From Lachnospiraceae bacterium (lineage in GTDB: Bacteria > Bacillota > Clostridia > Lachnospirales > Lachnospiraceae), in the NCBI GenBank assembly GCA_017619635.1, contig JAFZRZ010000040.1:62001-126000 (forward strand): a stretch of 64,000 nucleotides of DNA, given 5' to 3'. The notes under the pieces are model-generated. The model was given only the letters and a program-made list of their open reading frames with translations, searched no databases and was not told where the DNA came from. Made by a program: the position numbers and the translations under genes. Shown here in pieces: positions 16,741 to 26,573 of this stretch (position 1 is its first letter; every line of letters begins with the position of its first letter).

Positions 16741-19206
16741 ATGACAAAACAGGAATTCAAAGAACTTTGTGAAAGCAAGATAGTAATGTTGGACGGTGGT
16801 ATGGGATCCTGCCTCATTAAAGAAGGTATGCCACAGGGAGTATGTCCCGAAGCTTGGATGCTTGAAAACCCCGATATCCAGAAAAAGATCCAGTCAGGTT
16901 ATGCACTTTCAGGAGCTGATATATTATATGCTCCGACTTTTACCGCAAACAGACCCAAGCTCAGTGAGCATGATCTTGCAGACAGACTTGAAGAGATCAA
17001 TATCGGGCTTGTAAAGAATGCCCGTGAAGCAGCTTCCGTTGCAGATCATAAGGTATATATAGCCGGTGACATGACAATGACCGGTATCATGTTAAAACCC
17101 ATGGGTCCCATGGAGTTTGAGGAACTCATAGACATATATAAGGAACAGGCCGCAGCTTTGATAAAGGGCGGTGTGGATCTTTTTATAGTCGAGACCATGA
17201 TGAGCCTTCAGGAGACGAGAGCCTGCGTCATAGCCATTAAGGAATTGTGCGATCTTCCGATAATGGCAACACTCACTTTTGAATCGGACGGACGTACGCT
17301 TATGGGAAGTGACGCAAAAACAGCCGCCATCACACTTGCTTCTTTGGGGGTTGATGCGGTTGGAACAAACTGTTCTACAGGTCCAAAAGATATGAGTGCA
17401 AATGTAAGAGCGATGCGTGAGGTTGTTGATATACCGATTATCGCAAAACCTAATGCAGGAATACCTGCTCTTGATGCTGAGGGTAATACATTTTATGACA
17501 ATACTCCCGAGAATTTTGCTCTCGAAATGAAGGACATCATCGATGCAGGGGCAACCATAATCGGCGGATGTTGCGGAACAAATTCCGATTATATCAAAGC
17601 TGTTTTTGATAAGCATTATGAAAAAGCTGTTCTTGATATAGAAAAAAGACCGCATATGCATTATCTGACAAGTGAGCGCCGTACGGTATCATTTACACTT
17701 GATGACAGTTTTATGATCGTCGGAGAGAGGATAAACCCCACAGGTAAGAAAGCATTTCAGGCCGAACTCAGGGAAGGTAATATCGAAAGAGCTTTGGAGT
17801 TTGCAACGGAACAGGAGGCAAACGGAGCAACACTTCTTGATGTCAATCTTGGTATGGGCGGAGTTGATGAAAAAGAACTCATGCTAAAGACAATAGATGA
17901 ACTAGCCGGCGTTACACAGCTTCCTCTTTGTATTGATTCTTCTCATGTTGATATCATTGAGGCAGCTTTAAGAAGATATCCAGGAAGGGCACTCATAAAC
18001 TCAATATCAAACGAGAGCCACAAAAGAGATCCACTCTTAAAGATAGCAAAGAAATACGGTGCCATGTTCATCCTTTTGCCGCTGTCAGATAAGGGCCTTC
18101 CTGAATCTATCGATGAAAAGATAGATATAATAAAGACTGTAAGTGATGAAGCATTTAAACTCGGCTTCACAAAAGATGATATAGTTGTCGACGGTCTTGT
18201 CGCAACAGTCGGTGCCAACAAGAAAGCCGCGATAGAGACAATAGAAACGATCAAATACTGTTATACAAACGGATTTGCCACGACCTGCGGTCTCTCAAAC
18301 ATATCGTTTGGTCTGCCTCAAAGAGGTTATATCAACGCAACCTTTTTAAGTATGGCTATCGCCAATGGTCTTACAATGGCTATCAGCAATCCCAACCAGA
18401 ACCTTCTGATGGCTACCGCACTGGCTGCAAATCTGTTAAGAAACAAGCAGGATGCTGATATCCTCTATATAGAAAAGATGAACGCTTTGGCTGAAGCTGG
18501 AGTTGACTCGACTGGCGGAAATGTTTCACTCGCTCCCAAGGGGTCAGCAAAAGCAGAAACGGAGTGTGCCAGGCCCGAGGACATGTTAAAAACCTCTGTG
18601 TTAAAAGGTAAACAGGCATCTATTGCGAAGGATACCCGGGCATGTTTGGAAGCTGGACTTGAACCTCAGTATCTTTTAAACGATGTTTTGATACCTGCGA
18701 TCAACGAAGTCGGTGATCTTTTTGAAAAAGGTAAATACTTTTTGCCGCAGCTGATATCAAGTGCCGAAACAATGAAGATGTCGATTGAGATATTGGAGCC
18801 GCTTCTTGGAAACGGAGCAGATAAGGGTGATATGCCCGTCATCGTTATAGCAACTGTTGAAGGCGATATCCATGATATAGGAAAAAATCTGGTTGCTCTT
18901 ATGCTCAAAAACTACGGTTTCAACGTGATAGATCTCGGCAAGGATGTACCCAAGGAAAAGATAGTGGAAGCTGCTGAACAGTATGATGCCGATATAATAG
19001 CTCTTTCAGCACTCATGACCACAACAATGAAACAGATGGATAACGTTAATCAGCTTGTTAAGGAAAAAGGCTTAAAAGCTAAAGTTGTCATAGGCGGTGC
19101 TGTAACAAGTGAGCATTATGCAGAAGAGATTAAAGTCGACGGATACAGTAAGGATGCTGCGGCTGCAGTAAAACTGTGTCAGAAGTTGCTCAACATGGTT
19201 TCATAA
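16741..19206 (+). CDS. metH: Cobalamin-dependent methionine synthase without reactivation domain
   Basis: Transfers the methyl group of 5-methyltetrahydrofolate to homocysteine through cobalamin. Domains in order: homocysteine-binding with zinc cysteines Cys211 (TNCSTG), Cys277 and Cys278 (GGCCGTN); pterin-binding from about 315 (MIVGERINPTGKKAF); a cobalamin cap near 600-685; and a cobalamin-binding Rossmann domain with the DIHDIG histidine motif near 709 and VIGGAVT near the end. The protein is 821 residues and lacks the roughly 330-residue SAM-dependent activation domain of E. coli MetH, as is usual in many anaerobes, so reactivation must involve another protein. It follows a terminator-like hairpin by 25 bases. 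Confidence 0.94.
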   Translation: MTKQEFKELCESKIVMLDGGMGSCLIKEGMPQGVCPEAWMLENPDIQKKIQSGYALSGADILYAPTFTANRPKLSEHDLADRLEEINIGLVKNAREAASVADHKVYIAGDMTMTGIMLKPMGPMEFEELIDIYKEQAAALIKGGVDLFIVETMMSLQETRACVIAIKELCDLPIMATLTFESDGRTLMGSDAKTAAITLASLGVDAVGTNCSTGPKDMSANVRAMREVVDIPIIAKPNAGIPALDAEGNTFYDNTPENFALEMKDIIDAGATIIGGCCGTNSDYIKAVFDKHYEKAVLDIEKRPHMHYLTSERRTVSFTLDDSFMIVGERINPTGKKAFQAELREGNIERALEFATEQEANGATLLDVNLGMGGVDEKELMLKTIDELAGVTQLPLCIDSSHVDIIEAALRRYPGRALINSISNESHKRDPLLKIAKKYGAMFILLPLSDKGLPESIDEKIDIIKTVSDEAFKLGFTKDDIVVDGLVATVGANKKAAIETIETIKYCYTNGFATTCGLSNISFGLPQRGYINATFLSMAIANGLTMAISNPNQNLLMATALAANLLRNKQDADILYIEKMNALAEAGVDSTGGNVSLAPKGSAKAETECARPEDMLKTSVLKGKQASIAKDTRACLEAGLEPQYLLNDVLIPAINEVGDLFEKGKYFLPQLISSAETMKMSIEILEPLLGNGADKGDMPVIVIATVEGDIHDIGKNLVALMLKNYGFNVIDLGKDVPKEKIVEAAEQYDADIIALSALMTTTMKQMDNVNQLVKEKGLKAKVVIGGAVTSEHYAEEIKVDGYSKDAAAAVKLCQKLLNMVS

Positions 19207-19222
19207 TATTTGGAGGTAAAAG

Positions 19223-19633
19223 ATGGAAGAGAAAAACGAAGTACTGGAATATCTTAAACAGATCAAGGAAACTAACAAGAAAAGGCTTTTCTGGTCAAGA
19301 CTTACAGCTGTTTTAATGGCTGTTTTTGTTGCACTTTTCGCCTGCTGTGTTCCCGCAGTCCTAAATACATTGAGAACAGCAGAGAACACGCTTACAACCG
19401 CAAATGATACACTTTTACAGGCACAGTCCATAATGACAGATCTTACAGACACTGTTGCCACCATGGAAGATACATTAGAGTCAGTGACCAAACTGGTCGA
19501 TGACAGTTCGGAAAGACTTGTCAATGCATTTGACAATATCAACTCCATTGACTTTGAGGGTCTCAATCAGGCGATCGAGGATCTCGGAAATGTAGTGGAG
19601 CCTCTAAGCAATTTCTTTAAGAAATTCAAATGA
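19223..19633 (+). CDS. Small single-pass membrane protein with coiled-coil-like tail
   Basis: 136 residues: a charged cytoplasmic head (1-22), one transmembrane segment (about 24-48, including CCVPAV) and a long polar helix with regular hydrophobic spacing (50-135), resembling the signalling part of chemoreceptor-like or DUF948-like proteins. No catalytic domain. A good ribosome site (TTTGGAGG) precedes the ATG, 16 bases after the metH stop, so it is likely on the metH transcript. Function unknown. Confidence 0.75.
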   Translation: MEEKNEVLEYLKQIKETNKKRLFWSRLTAVLMAVFVALFACCVPAVLNTLRTAENTLTTANDTLLQAQSIMTDLTDTVATMEDTLESVTKLVDDSSERLVNAFDNINSIDFEGLNQAIEDLGNVVEPLSNFFKKFK

Positions 19634-19709
19634 TAGGTTACAGATATAATATATTGGTGTATACTTTGAGATATCAGTTTTTTAAGAATCAACGACAGGA
19701 GAGTTTATT

Positions 19710-21329
19710 ATGACCGGCGCAGATGTAATGGTTAAATGTCTAATCGAAGAAGGCGTTAAGGAGATATACGGTTATCCCGGTGTTGCGATAGCTCCTTTCT
19801 ATGAGGCAGTAAGGGCCTCAGGAAAGATCCATTCAACACTTGTGAGGACAGAGCAGTCAGCTGCTCATGCCGCAAGCGGTTACACACGAGTCAGAAAGGA
19901 TATACCCGGAGTCTGTGCTGTTACGAGCGGTCCCGGTGCAACTAACCTTATAACAGGAATAGCTACTGCATTTGCTGACAGTATACCGCTTGTATGTATC
20001 ACAGGTCAGGTAAAGAGTGAGCTTATGGGAGGAGATGTCTTCCAGGAAGCGGATATAACCGGTGCATGTGAATCATTCGTTAAGTATTCATACCTTGTAA
20101 GAGATGTTGATGAGATACCGCGTATCTTCAAAGAGGCTTTCCATGTGGCAAATACCGGAAGAAAAGGTCCGGTTTTAATTGATGTGCCGATAGATATGCA
20201 GCAGGCTGAAGTTAAGCGTTTCAGTTATCCCGATGAGATCAACATGCGTACTTATAAGCCTACAGTAAAGGGCAACATGGTTCAGATCAACAAAGTGATC
20301 AAAGAACTTGAAAAGGCTAAAAAGCCTCTTATATACGCAGGTGGCGGTGTCCTTCTTTCAAATGCCGGAGATAAGCTCGAAGAATTTGCAATAAAGCACA
20401 ATATTCCTGTTGTTTCAACCATGATGGGTATAGGAGTACTTCCCACGGATCATCCCCTTTATTTTGGAATGGTAGGTAACAACGGTAAGGCATATGCAAA
20501 CAGAGCTGTTGCCGAATGTGATGTCATCATGGTAGTCGGTGCAAGAGTTGCTGACAGAGCAGTCAATCAGCCTGAACTCATCACAAAAGACAAGGTAATG
20601 ATCCACATAGATGTAGATCCTGCTGAGATAGGTAAAAATGCAGGACCTTCCATTCCTCTTGTAGGTGACGCATATTACATCTTTGATGATCTTCTCGTCA
20701 AGGAATATGATGCAGATTACAGTGAGTGGATAGATACTCTTTGCGAATACAAAAAGAGATTTGCTACCAAGTTTAATGATAATCCCAAATATGTTGATGC
20801 TCCTTTGTTCATAAAGAAGCTTACAGCAGCGATGAAGGATGATTCCATATATGTGGCCGATGTCGGACAGAACCAGATGTGGTCATGCGGATATGCACGT
20901 GTAAAGGACGGACAGTTCCTCACAACAGGCGGAATGGGAACAATGGGTTATTCCATCCCTGCAGCGATGGGTGCAAAGATGGCAGCTCCCGAGAAACAGG
21001 TTGTCGCTGTCTGCGGTGACGGCTCCTTCCAGATGAGCATGTGCGAGTTTGCTACCATAAGACAGAATAATGTACCTGTTAAGGTTGTATGCTTTAACAA
21101 CGGTTATCTGGGCCTTGTACGTCAGTTCCAGCATTATAATTATGCAGATAACTACAGCGTTGTGGATCTTAGCGGAAATCCCGATCTTGAAAAGCTGGCT
21201 CAGGCTTATGACATGCCGTTTATCAGAGTCACAAACATGGATGAAGTGGATGAAGCTATCGAAAAATTCCTTAAGGATGATAACAGATATCTTATGGAAT
21301 GTATGCTCGATCCTTTGGCTAATTGTTAA
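19710..21329 (+). CDS. ilvB: Acetolactate synthase large subunit
   Basis: Thiamine-diphosphate enzyme making acetolactate or acetohydroxybutyrate, the first common step of branched-chain amino acid synthesis. At 539 residues it has the catalytic glutamate in LVRTEQSAAHAASGY and the ThDP/Mg motif starting GDGSFQM and ending FNNGYLG. The regulatory subunit gene follows 34 bases later. AGGAGAG lies just upstream of the start. It is slightly shorter than E. coli paralogues. Related ThDP decarboxylases are excluded by the adjacent ACT-domain subunit gene. Confidence 0.92.
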   Translation: MTGADVMVKCLIEEGVKEIYGYPGVAIAPFYEAVRASGKIHSTLVRTEQSAAHAASGYTRVRKDIPGVCAVTSGPGATNLITGIATAFADSIPLVCITGQVKSELMGGDVFQEADITGACESFVKYSYLVRDVDEIPRIFKEAFHVANTGRKGPVLIDVPIDMQQAEVKRFSYPDEINMRTYKPTVKGNMVQINKVIKELEKAKKPLIYAGGGVLLSNAGDKLEEFAIKHNIPVVSTMMGIGVLPTDHPLYFGMVGNNGKAYANRAVAECDVIMVVGARVADRAVNQPELITKDKVMIHIDVDPAEIGKNAGPSIPLVGDAYYIFDDLLVKEYDADYSEWIDTLCEYKKRFATKFNDNPKYVDAPLFIKKLTAAMKDDSIYVADVGQNQMWSCGYARVKDGQFLTTGGMGTMGYSIPAAMGAKMAAPEKQVVAVCGDGSFQMSMCEFATIRQNNVPVKVVCFNNGYLGLVRQFQHYNYADNYSVVDLSGNPDLEKLAQAYDMPFIRVTNMDEVDEAIEKFLKDDNRYLMECMLDPLANC

Positions 21330-21363
21330 TAAGATTGATTCTTGACATATAGAGAGGAACACG

Positions 21364-21849
21364 ATGAAAAGGATATATTCAGTTCTTGTAGAAAACAGAT
21401 CAGGTGTACTGTGTAAAGTCGCAGGACTTTTCAGCCGCAGATGCTTTAATATCGACAGTCTTGCGGTAGGAGAGACTGACGATCCCAACACATCCTGCAT
21501 GACTATTGTGAGCAGCGGTGATCAGCGCACCATAGAACAGATAGAGAAACAGCTTAACAAGAAACTTGATGTCATAAAGGTAAAGACATTTGATGAACCT
21601 TCAGCCATTAGCAGGGAGCTGATGCTCTTAAAGGTCAAATACAACAAGAACACCAGAAGAGATATCATGGAAAACTGTGATATCATGGGAGCGACCATTG
21701 TTGATATGAGTAAGACCCATATGATAATACAGATGTGTGATACTCCCGAGCGAACTTCCCTGTTCATCAAAATGCTAACAGGAGTAAGCATAATTGAGGT
21801 CGCAAGAACAGGCTGTCTTGCTCTTCAAAAGTGTAGCGAGGAAGGCTGA
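21364..21849 (+). CDS. ilvN: Acetolactate synthase small (regulatory) subunit, copy 1
   Basis: 161 residues with an N-terminal ACT domain (YSVLVENRSGVLCKVAGLFSRR) that binds valine for feedback control, and the family's C-terminal half. It is directly downstream of ilvB, whose catalytic subunit it should activate. A second, diverged copy lies at 34574-35080 beside ilvC. Confidence 0.93.
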   Translation: MKRIYSVLVENRSGVLCKVAGLFSRRCFNIDSLAVGETDDPNTSCMTIVSSGDQRTIEQIEKQLNKKLDVIKVKTFDEPSAISRELMLLKVKYNKNTRRDIMENCDIMGATIVDMSKTHMIIQMCDTPERTSLFIKMLTGVSIIEVARTGCLALQKCSEEG

Positions 21850-21968
21850 TAAAACGCCATTCATACATACCGGATTTTTTGTTATACGGTTTTGTTACTG
21901 TTGATATGATAATTTAAAGTTTAGTATGAACTGACAGTTTGGATCGTATATACATTTTCCGGTGAGAT

Positions 21969-24242
21969 ATGAGAATCGCATTTTCGGTTTTATTTTTCAT
22001 TTTAATAGCTTTATTGATACCCTGTGCCTTTATCGCTAAGCGCTCCAGAAAGCCCATAGGGGCAAGTGTTGCCCTTTTTCTGTCAGCTATAATACCACCC
22101 ATATTGGGCAATCTTATAATAGTTGCGTCCGGAAACGAAATTTTTTCAAGTGTCGGATGCTATTTTTATTTTCTCGGAATGGATCTTTCCATGTACGGCC
22201 TTTTGGTGTTCACCTTTGATTACTGCGTGATTAAGCGGCCAAACAACGGCTTGAATAGAATGGTAAATCTGCTTCTGATCATAGATGCGATCCAGGTGAT
22301 GTTAAACCCTTTTATAGGCCATGTTTTTGATACCGAGATGATAATGCTAAACGGTTATCCTTATTACAGGATAAGACCATATCTTGGACTTACTTTCCAC
22401 AGGATAGTCGATTACGGAATATTCTTTGCATGCTTTTTCATTTTTGTGTACAAGGCAAGAAAATCTCCCCGATATTATAAAGAAAGATACATCGTTATAA
22501 TCGTCAGTCTTGCTGTCACATGTGCTTCTTTGACATATTTCATTTTTTCAAGGACTCCCATTGACAGATCCATGGTATGTCTTGGAGTATTCGGAATACT
22601 CGTATATCATTTTTCGATACATTACAGACCGCTTCGTCTGCTTGACCGCATGTTGGCTGATCTTGCATCCGATATACCAGATGCTCTGTTTTTGTTTGAT
22701 ATGTATCAGAAATGCATATGGGCAAACAGTGCTGCATTACGACTTGTAAAAGTTGAAAACGAGGAATATGATAAGTGCTTTGATGCACTGATAGATCTGT
22801 TTGGTCCTCCAAATGACGACAGGGAAGACTGGATGACAAGACGTATCGTCGGTCACGGCGATGATGCGAGATATTACACGCTTGAATGGCATACCTTAAA
22901 GGATGAAGCCGGACGTTCAGCAGGCGTATATATGAGTGTCAGGGACAATACGGCAGAACAGCAGACTTACCAGCAGGAATTCTACAATGCCACCCATGAT
23001 TCTCTTACCGGTATCTTTACCAGGGAATATCTTTATGAGATGATACATAAGACTCTCATGGAAAATCCCGACGAGACATACTACGTTGTATTTGTAGACG
23101 TTAAGAACTTTAAGATAGTAAATGACATATTCGGAACCGGTTTTGGCGATTATGCTCTTAAGTGCATCGCCAAATGGATAAGTACGGACATATGCGAAGA
23201 CTGTGTATACGGACGTCTGGCAGGTGACACCTTCGGCATATGTCTTCCAAAGAAGTATTTTGATGAGCAGATGCTCGATATGCAGCTGCAGGACTTTATC
23301 GTTGTAAACGGCGCAATGGAACACCATATCCTGATCCATCTTGGTGTTTATGAAGTCATTGACAGAAATATCGAAGTCTCTGTTATGTTTGACAGAGCTC
23401 ACCTTGCGCTTTCTCATATCAAGGATGAATATCAGAAACATATCACATACTATGATGATGAGATGAGAAAAAAGGTAGTGTGGGATCAGAATATCTCCGC
23501 ACAGCTTCATGAAGCTATAACCTTAAGACAGCTTCGTCCTTACCTTCAGCCTATTGCCGACAGTTCAGGGAAGATTGTAGGTTGTGAGGCACTCGTAAGA
23601 TGGATCCATCCTGAAAACGGATTCATGCCGCCTGGAGCCTTTATACCGGTATTTGAAAAGAACGGTATGATAGTAGAAGTTGACAGATACATGTGGAGAT
23701 GTGCATGTGAGATCCTTTCTTCGTGGAAAGAAAAAGGCATAGATCTGTTTATATCCGTAAATATATCACCCAAGGATTTCTATTTCATGGATGTTAATTC
23801 CGAGATAAGAAAACTTGTCAGAAAATTCGATGTCGATCCTAAGAAACTTCGTATTGAGATAACTGAATCAGTCATGATGGACGATCTAGATAATCGTATG
23901 GATATATTAAGACAGTTCAGGCGCGAAGGATTTATTGTTGAGATGGATGACTTCGGAAGCGGATTCTCATCTCTTAACATGCTCAAAGACATGCCAGTTG
24001 ATGTACTTAAGATCGATATGAATTTCCTTGGTAAATCAACAGACGATCAGCGTTCAAATACGATCGTTCAAAACATAATCAACCTTACGCGCGACCTTGA
24101 GATCGAATCTCTGACAGAAGGAGTTGAAACAGAAATTCAGTATAAAGCTTTAGCCAAAATGGGATGCAGACTGTTCCAGGGATATTACTTTGCAAAACCC
24201 ATGCCGGTTGATGAGTTTATGAAGTTTTGCTCATTAGAATGA
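21969..24242 (+). CDS. Membrane GGDEF-EAL protein, probable c-di-GMP phosphodiesterase
   Basis: 757 residues. The N-terminal about 230 residues contain around seven hydrophobic segments, like the histidine-kinase N-terminal 7TM sensor. A PAS-like region follows (about 235-325), then GGDEF (330-500) and EAL (515-750) domains. The GGDEF signature is AGDTF (near 418-422), so cyclase activity is unlikely. The EAL half keeps GCEALVRW (near 540), IEITESVMM, DDFGSG (near 660) and EGVE, as for an active enzyme. Its stop codon overlaps the start of the HD-GYP gene (ATGA), so the two are translationally coupled. Confidence 0.88.
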   Translation: MRIAFSVLFFILIALLIPCAFIAKRSRKPIGASVALFLSAIIPPILGNLIIVASGNEIFSSVGCYFYFLGMDLSMYGLLVFTFDYCVIKRPNNGLNRMVNLLLIIDAIQVMLNPFIGHVFDTEMIMLNGYPYYRIRPYLGLTFHRIVDYGIFFACFFIFVYKARKSPRYYKERYIVIIVSLAVTCASLTYFIFSRTPIDRSMVCLGVFGILVYHFSIHYRPLRLLDRMLADLASDIPDALFLFDMYQKCIWANSAALRLVKVENEEYDKCFDALIDLFGPPNDDREDWMTRRIVGHGDDARYYTLEWHTLKDEAGRSAGVYMSVRDNTAEQQTYQQEFYNATHDSLTGIFTREYLYEMIHKTLMENPDETYYVVFVDVKNFKIVNDIFGTGFGDYALKCIAKWISTDICEDCVYGRLAGDTFGICLPKKYFDEQMLDMQLQDFIVVNGAMEHHILIHLGVYEVIDRNIEVSVMFDRAHLALSHIKDEYQKHITYYDDEMRKKVVWDQNISAQLHEAITLRQLRPYLQPIADSSGKIVGCEALVRWIHPENGFMPPGAFIPVFEKNGMIVEVDRYMWRCACEILSSWKEKGIDLFISVNISPKDFYFMDVNSEIRKLVRKFDVDPKKLRIEITESVMMDDLDNRMDILRQFRREGFIVEMDDFGSGFSSLNMLKDMPVDVLKIDMNFLGKSTDDQRSNTIVQNIINLTRDLEIESLTEGVETEIQYKALAKMGCRLFQGYYFAKPMPVDEFMKFCSLE

Positions 24243-26392
24243 TAACTATGAAACAAAAACATGATCCGGATAAAAAGAATACAAAAGGTCTAAGATCTGT
24301 AAGCATCCTTCCAAAAGAGGGTGAGATCTCTTATGGTTTTTATTTTTCACTTCTTATTCTTTACTGCATGATAACTTTTATACTGCTTGGTGTCATGAGA
24401 TCTTCAGCTGTTATAACGATCCATGGTAATCAGGTGCCTATGACCGCATTTACGGGAGTTTTATCTTCGATCGCAAATCTTCTTATCATCCTGATGGTCG
24501 TTTTTATAGGCAGGCTCGGCTTTATAACCGGCATTGTCATTCTTTTGGTTAATTTTCCCATCATGATAAGAAATCTTATCACCGGGCATAATCCTGCGAG
24601 TATACCCGGGTTTTTCACAAATATATTTACTATAGTAACGATAATCCTCATATACCGAAGAAACTTAAGGATCGCCAAATATCAGTCAACAGAGATGGAA
24701 CATCTCAAAGAAAAGCAAAGGTTTTCACAGCATCTGTTTGAACAGACTGCGACAGCTTTGGTAAATGCAGTAGATGCAAAAGATGAATATTCCCACGGTC
24801 ATTCAATAAGAGTCGCTGAGTATTCAAAAAAGATCGCTCATCAAATGGGAAAGAGCGATGATGAATGTTATAAGATATATTATTCAGCACTTCTTCATGA
24901 TGTTGGTAAGATCGGTATCGATGATTCGATAATAAATAAAAACGGTAAACTGACTGCAGAAGAATATGAGATCATAAAGCAGCATCCCATTAAGGGTAAT
25001 CAAATACTTTCAAGTATCAATGAATATCCTTATCTTAGTATCGGTGCACATCATCATCATGAAAGGTATGACGGAAAAGGTTATCCTGACGGATTAAAGG
25101 GTGATGATATACCTGAAATAGCACGTATCATCTCTGTTGCCGATGCCTATGATGCCATGACATCTAACAGGAGTTACAGAAACGCAATACCACAGGATCT
25201 TGTCAGAGAAGAGATAATCAAAGGATCCGGAACACAGTTTGATCCTGTATGCGCAAATATAATGAGGCATCTCATCGATCTTGATACAGATTATGAGATG
25301 AAAGAAAGACGTGCAGTAAAAGAGCTGGCAGGTAAGGATGGTATCACATGTGATGATAACAGAAGTGAGATATCAGACGGTATAGTCTTAACACCATTTA
25401 CCAAGAAGATAACCTTAACTGTTCGTCCCCTTGAAGGATATTCAAAAGCGCAGTGTAATCCGGAGTTTATCATATTTGATGCTCTTGACGGAAGAGTCCA
25501 TGATGATGAGAAGACCATTAAGGATCTTTTATATTTCGAATATGGAGAAGTATGGCTTAACGGCAAGACAGCACAAAAGGGTGCAAGAAAGATAAAAACG
25601 GATATCCAGCCCAAGAACGATCCGGTAATAAATAAAGATGAGACAGAATACTACATAGAAGCTGTAAAGTTTAAGGATCATGTTCAGATAAAGATAGACG
25701 ATGGCATAAGAGATATCACTGTTATAATGGCACTTCCTGACAGTGCCAGATATGCATATATAGGAATATCCGGAGAACACTGCATCATCTCAAATGTGAA
25801 CATCTCGGAAAATGAAATCATGATAGGTGAAGAACAGATTCCGAGGATCGCAGAAGAGATAAGCTATATAAACGAAAATGAAGGAGATATACCCAATATA
25901 CAGGTAAACGGTTATAGATATACAACCACAAAAGGCATACCCGTTACGGATGGTCTCGAGATAAGCTTCCATACTATGAGTCTTCCTACAGCAAGACTGG
26001 TATGGCATTGTTCTTATATAGATCTGTTCCACTCCTGCGACGGTATGATAGGTTCTAAAGATTATACCGAATATTCTCTTATAAGACTCGACGGAGAGGA
26101 CTGGGAGAGTGAAGGATGTTCAGAAAACAAGCTGATCGTCAACAGAACAGAAGACTTTAACGGTTGGGATGCATGGAAAAAAGCAAACAAGGAAGGTTAT
26201 TACTGTCATGTTAAGTTTGAAAGAAAAGGTGACAAGATAATAACATCTACCGTAAATCAGGGAATCTCCCTTACAAACATAACTCATATTAAAGATGGAC
26301 AAACTGACATATATGTGGCACTAACAGGAGATCAGTGTGCGATAACAGATATCAGGATTAGAAACGGATCAGATACCGATCCTGTTATCTGA
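24239..26392 (+). CDS. Membrane HD-GYP c-di-GMP phosphodiesterase with duplicated C-terminal module
   Basis: 717 residues from an ATG overlapping the upstream stop (ATGA at 24239-24242); a second ATG at 24248 is possible. Four or so membrane segments lie in residues 30-140. The HD-GYP domain follows (about 165-345), with metal ligands His220-Asp221 in LLHDVGKIG, the HHHHERYDGKGYP segment containing GYP, and the VADAYDAMTS motif. Such enzymes hydrolyse c-di-GMP to GMP. The last about 350 residues are beta-rich and appear duplicated: AYIGISGEHCIISNVNI and IYVALTGDQCAITDIRI end the two halves. Placement of such a module after the catalytic domain is unusual. A terminator follows. Confidence 0.87.
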   Translation: MITMKQKHDPDKKNTKGLRSVSILPKEGEISYGFYFSLLILYCMITFILLGVMRSSAVITIHGNQVPMTAFTGVLSSIANLLIILMVVFIGRLGFITGIVILLVNFPIMIRNLITGHNPASIPGFFTNIFTIVTIILIYRRNLRIAKYQSTEMEHLKEKQRFSQHLFEQTATALVNAVDAKDEYSHGHSIRVAEYSKKIAHQMGKSDDECYKIYYSALLHDVGKIGIDDSIINKNGKLTAEEYEIIKQHPIKGNQILSSINEYPYLSIGAHHHHERYDGKGYPDGLKGDDIPEIARIISVADAYDAMTSNRSYRNAIPQDLVREEIIKGSGTQFDPVCANIMRHLIDLDTDYEMKERRAVKELAGKDGITCDDNRSEISDGIVLTPFTKKITLTVRPLEGYSKAQCNPEFIIFDALDGRVHDDEKTIKDLLYFEYGEVWLNGKTAQKGARKIKTDIQPKNDPVINKDETEYYIEAVKFKDHVQIKIDDGIRDITVIMALPDSARYAYIGISGEHCIISNVNISENEIMIGEEQIPRIAEEISYINENEGDIPNIQVNGYRYTTTKGIPVTDGLEISFHTMSLPTARLVWHCSYIDLFHSCDGMIGSKDYTEYSLIRLDGEDWESEGCSENKLIVNRTEDFNGWDAWKKANKEGYYCHVKFERKGDKIITSTVNQGISLTNITHIKDGQTDIYVALTGDQCAITDIRIRNGSDTDPVI

Positions 26393-26421
26393 TAATCAAA
26401 TTTACATATAAACTATAAAGG

Positions 26422-26454
26422 CTCAGGCCCTGATGATCAGGTCCTGAGTTTTTT
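26422..26454 (+). terminator. Intrinsic terminator after the HD-GYP gene
   Basis: CTCAGG (26422-26427) pairs with CCTGAG (26443-26448), continued inside by CCTGA/TCAGG, followed by T6. It lies 30 bases after the stop codon. Confidence 0.9.
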
Positions 26455-26487
26455 GATTCCATTTAAATGAAATATAATCAAATCCTA

Positions 26488-26521
26488 TAACCGTCCATAG
26501 CATGACAGTATTAGACGGTTA
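26488..26521 (+). repeat. Hairpin upstream of the tRNA-like element
   Basis: Eight-base-pair inverted repeat TAACCGTC (26488-26495) / GACGGTTA (26514-26521) with an 18-base loop. A TATAAT lies at 26473-26478, with only a T-rich -35 (TTTTTG, 26450-26455), so the hairpin could open the leader transcript of the pyridoxal-kinase gene. Confidence 0.5.
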
Positions 26522-26573
26522 ATACTTAAGCATGTTATCCTTCTTGTAGTGATAGCACATATATAAATTCTTT

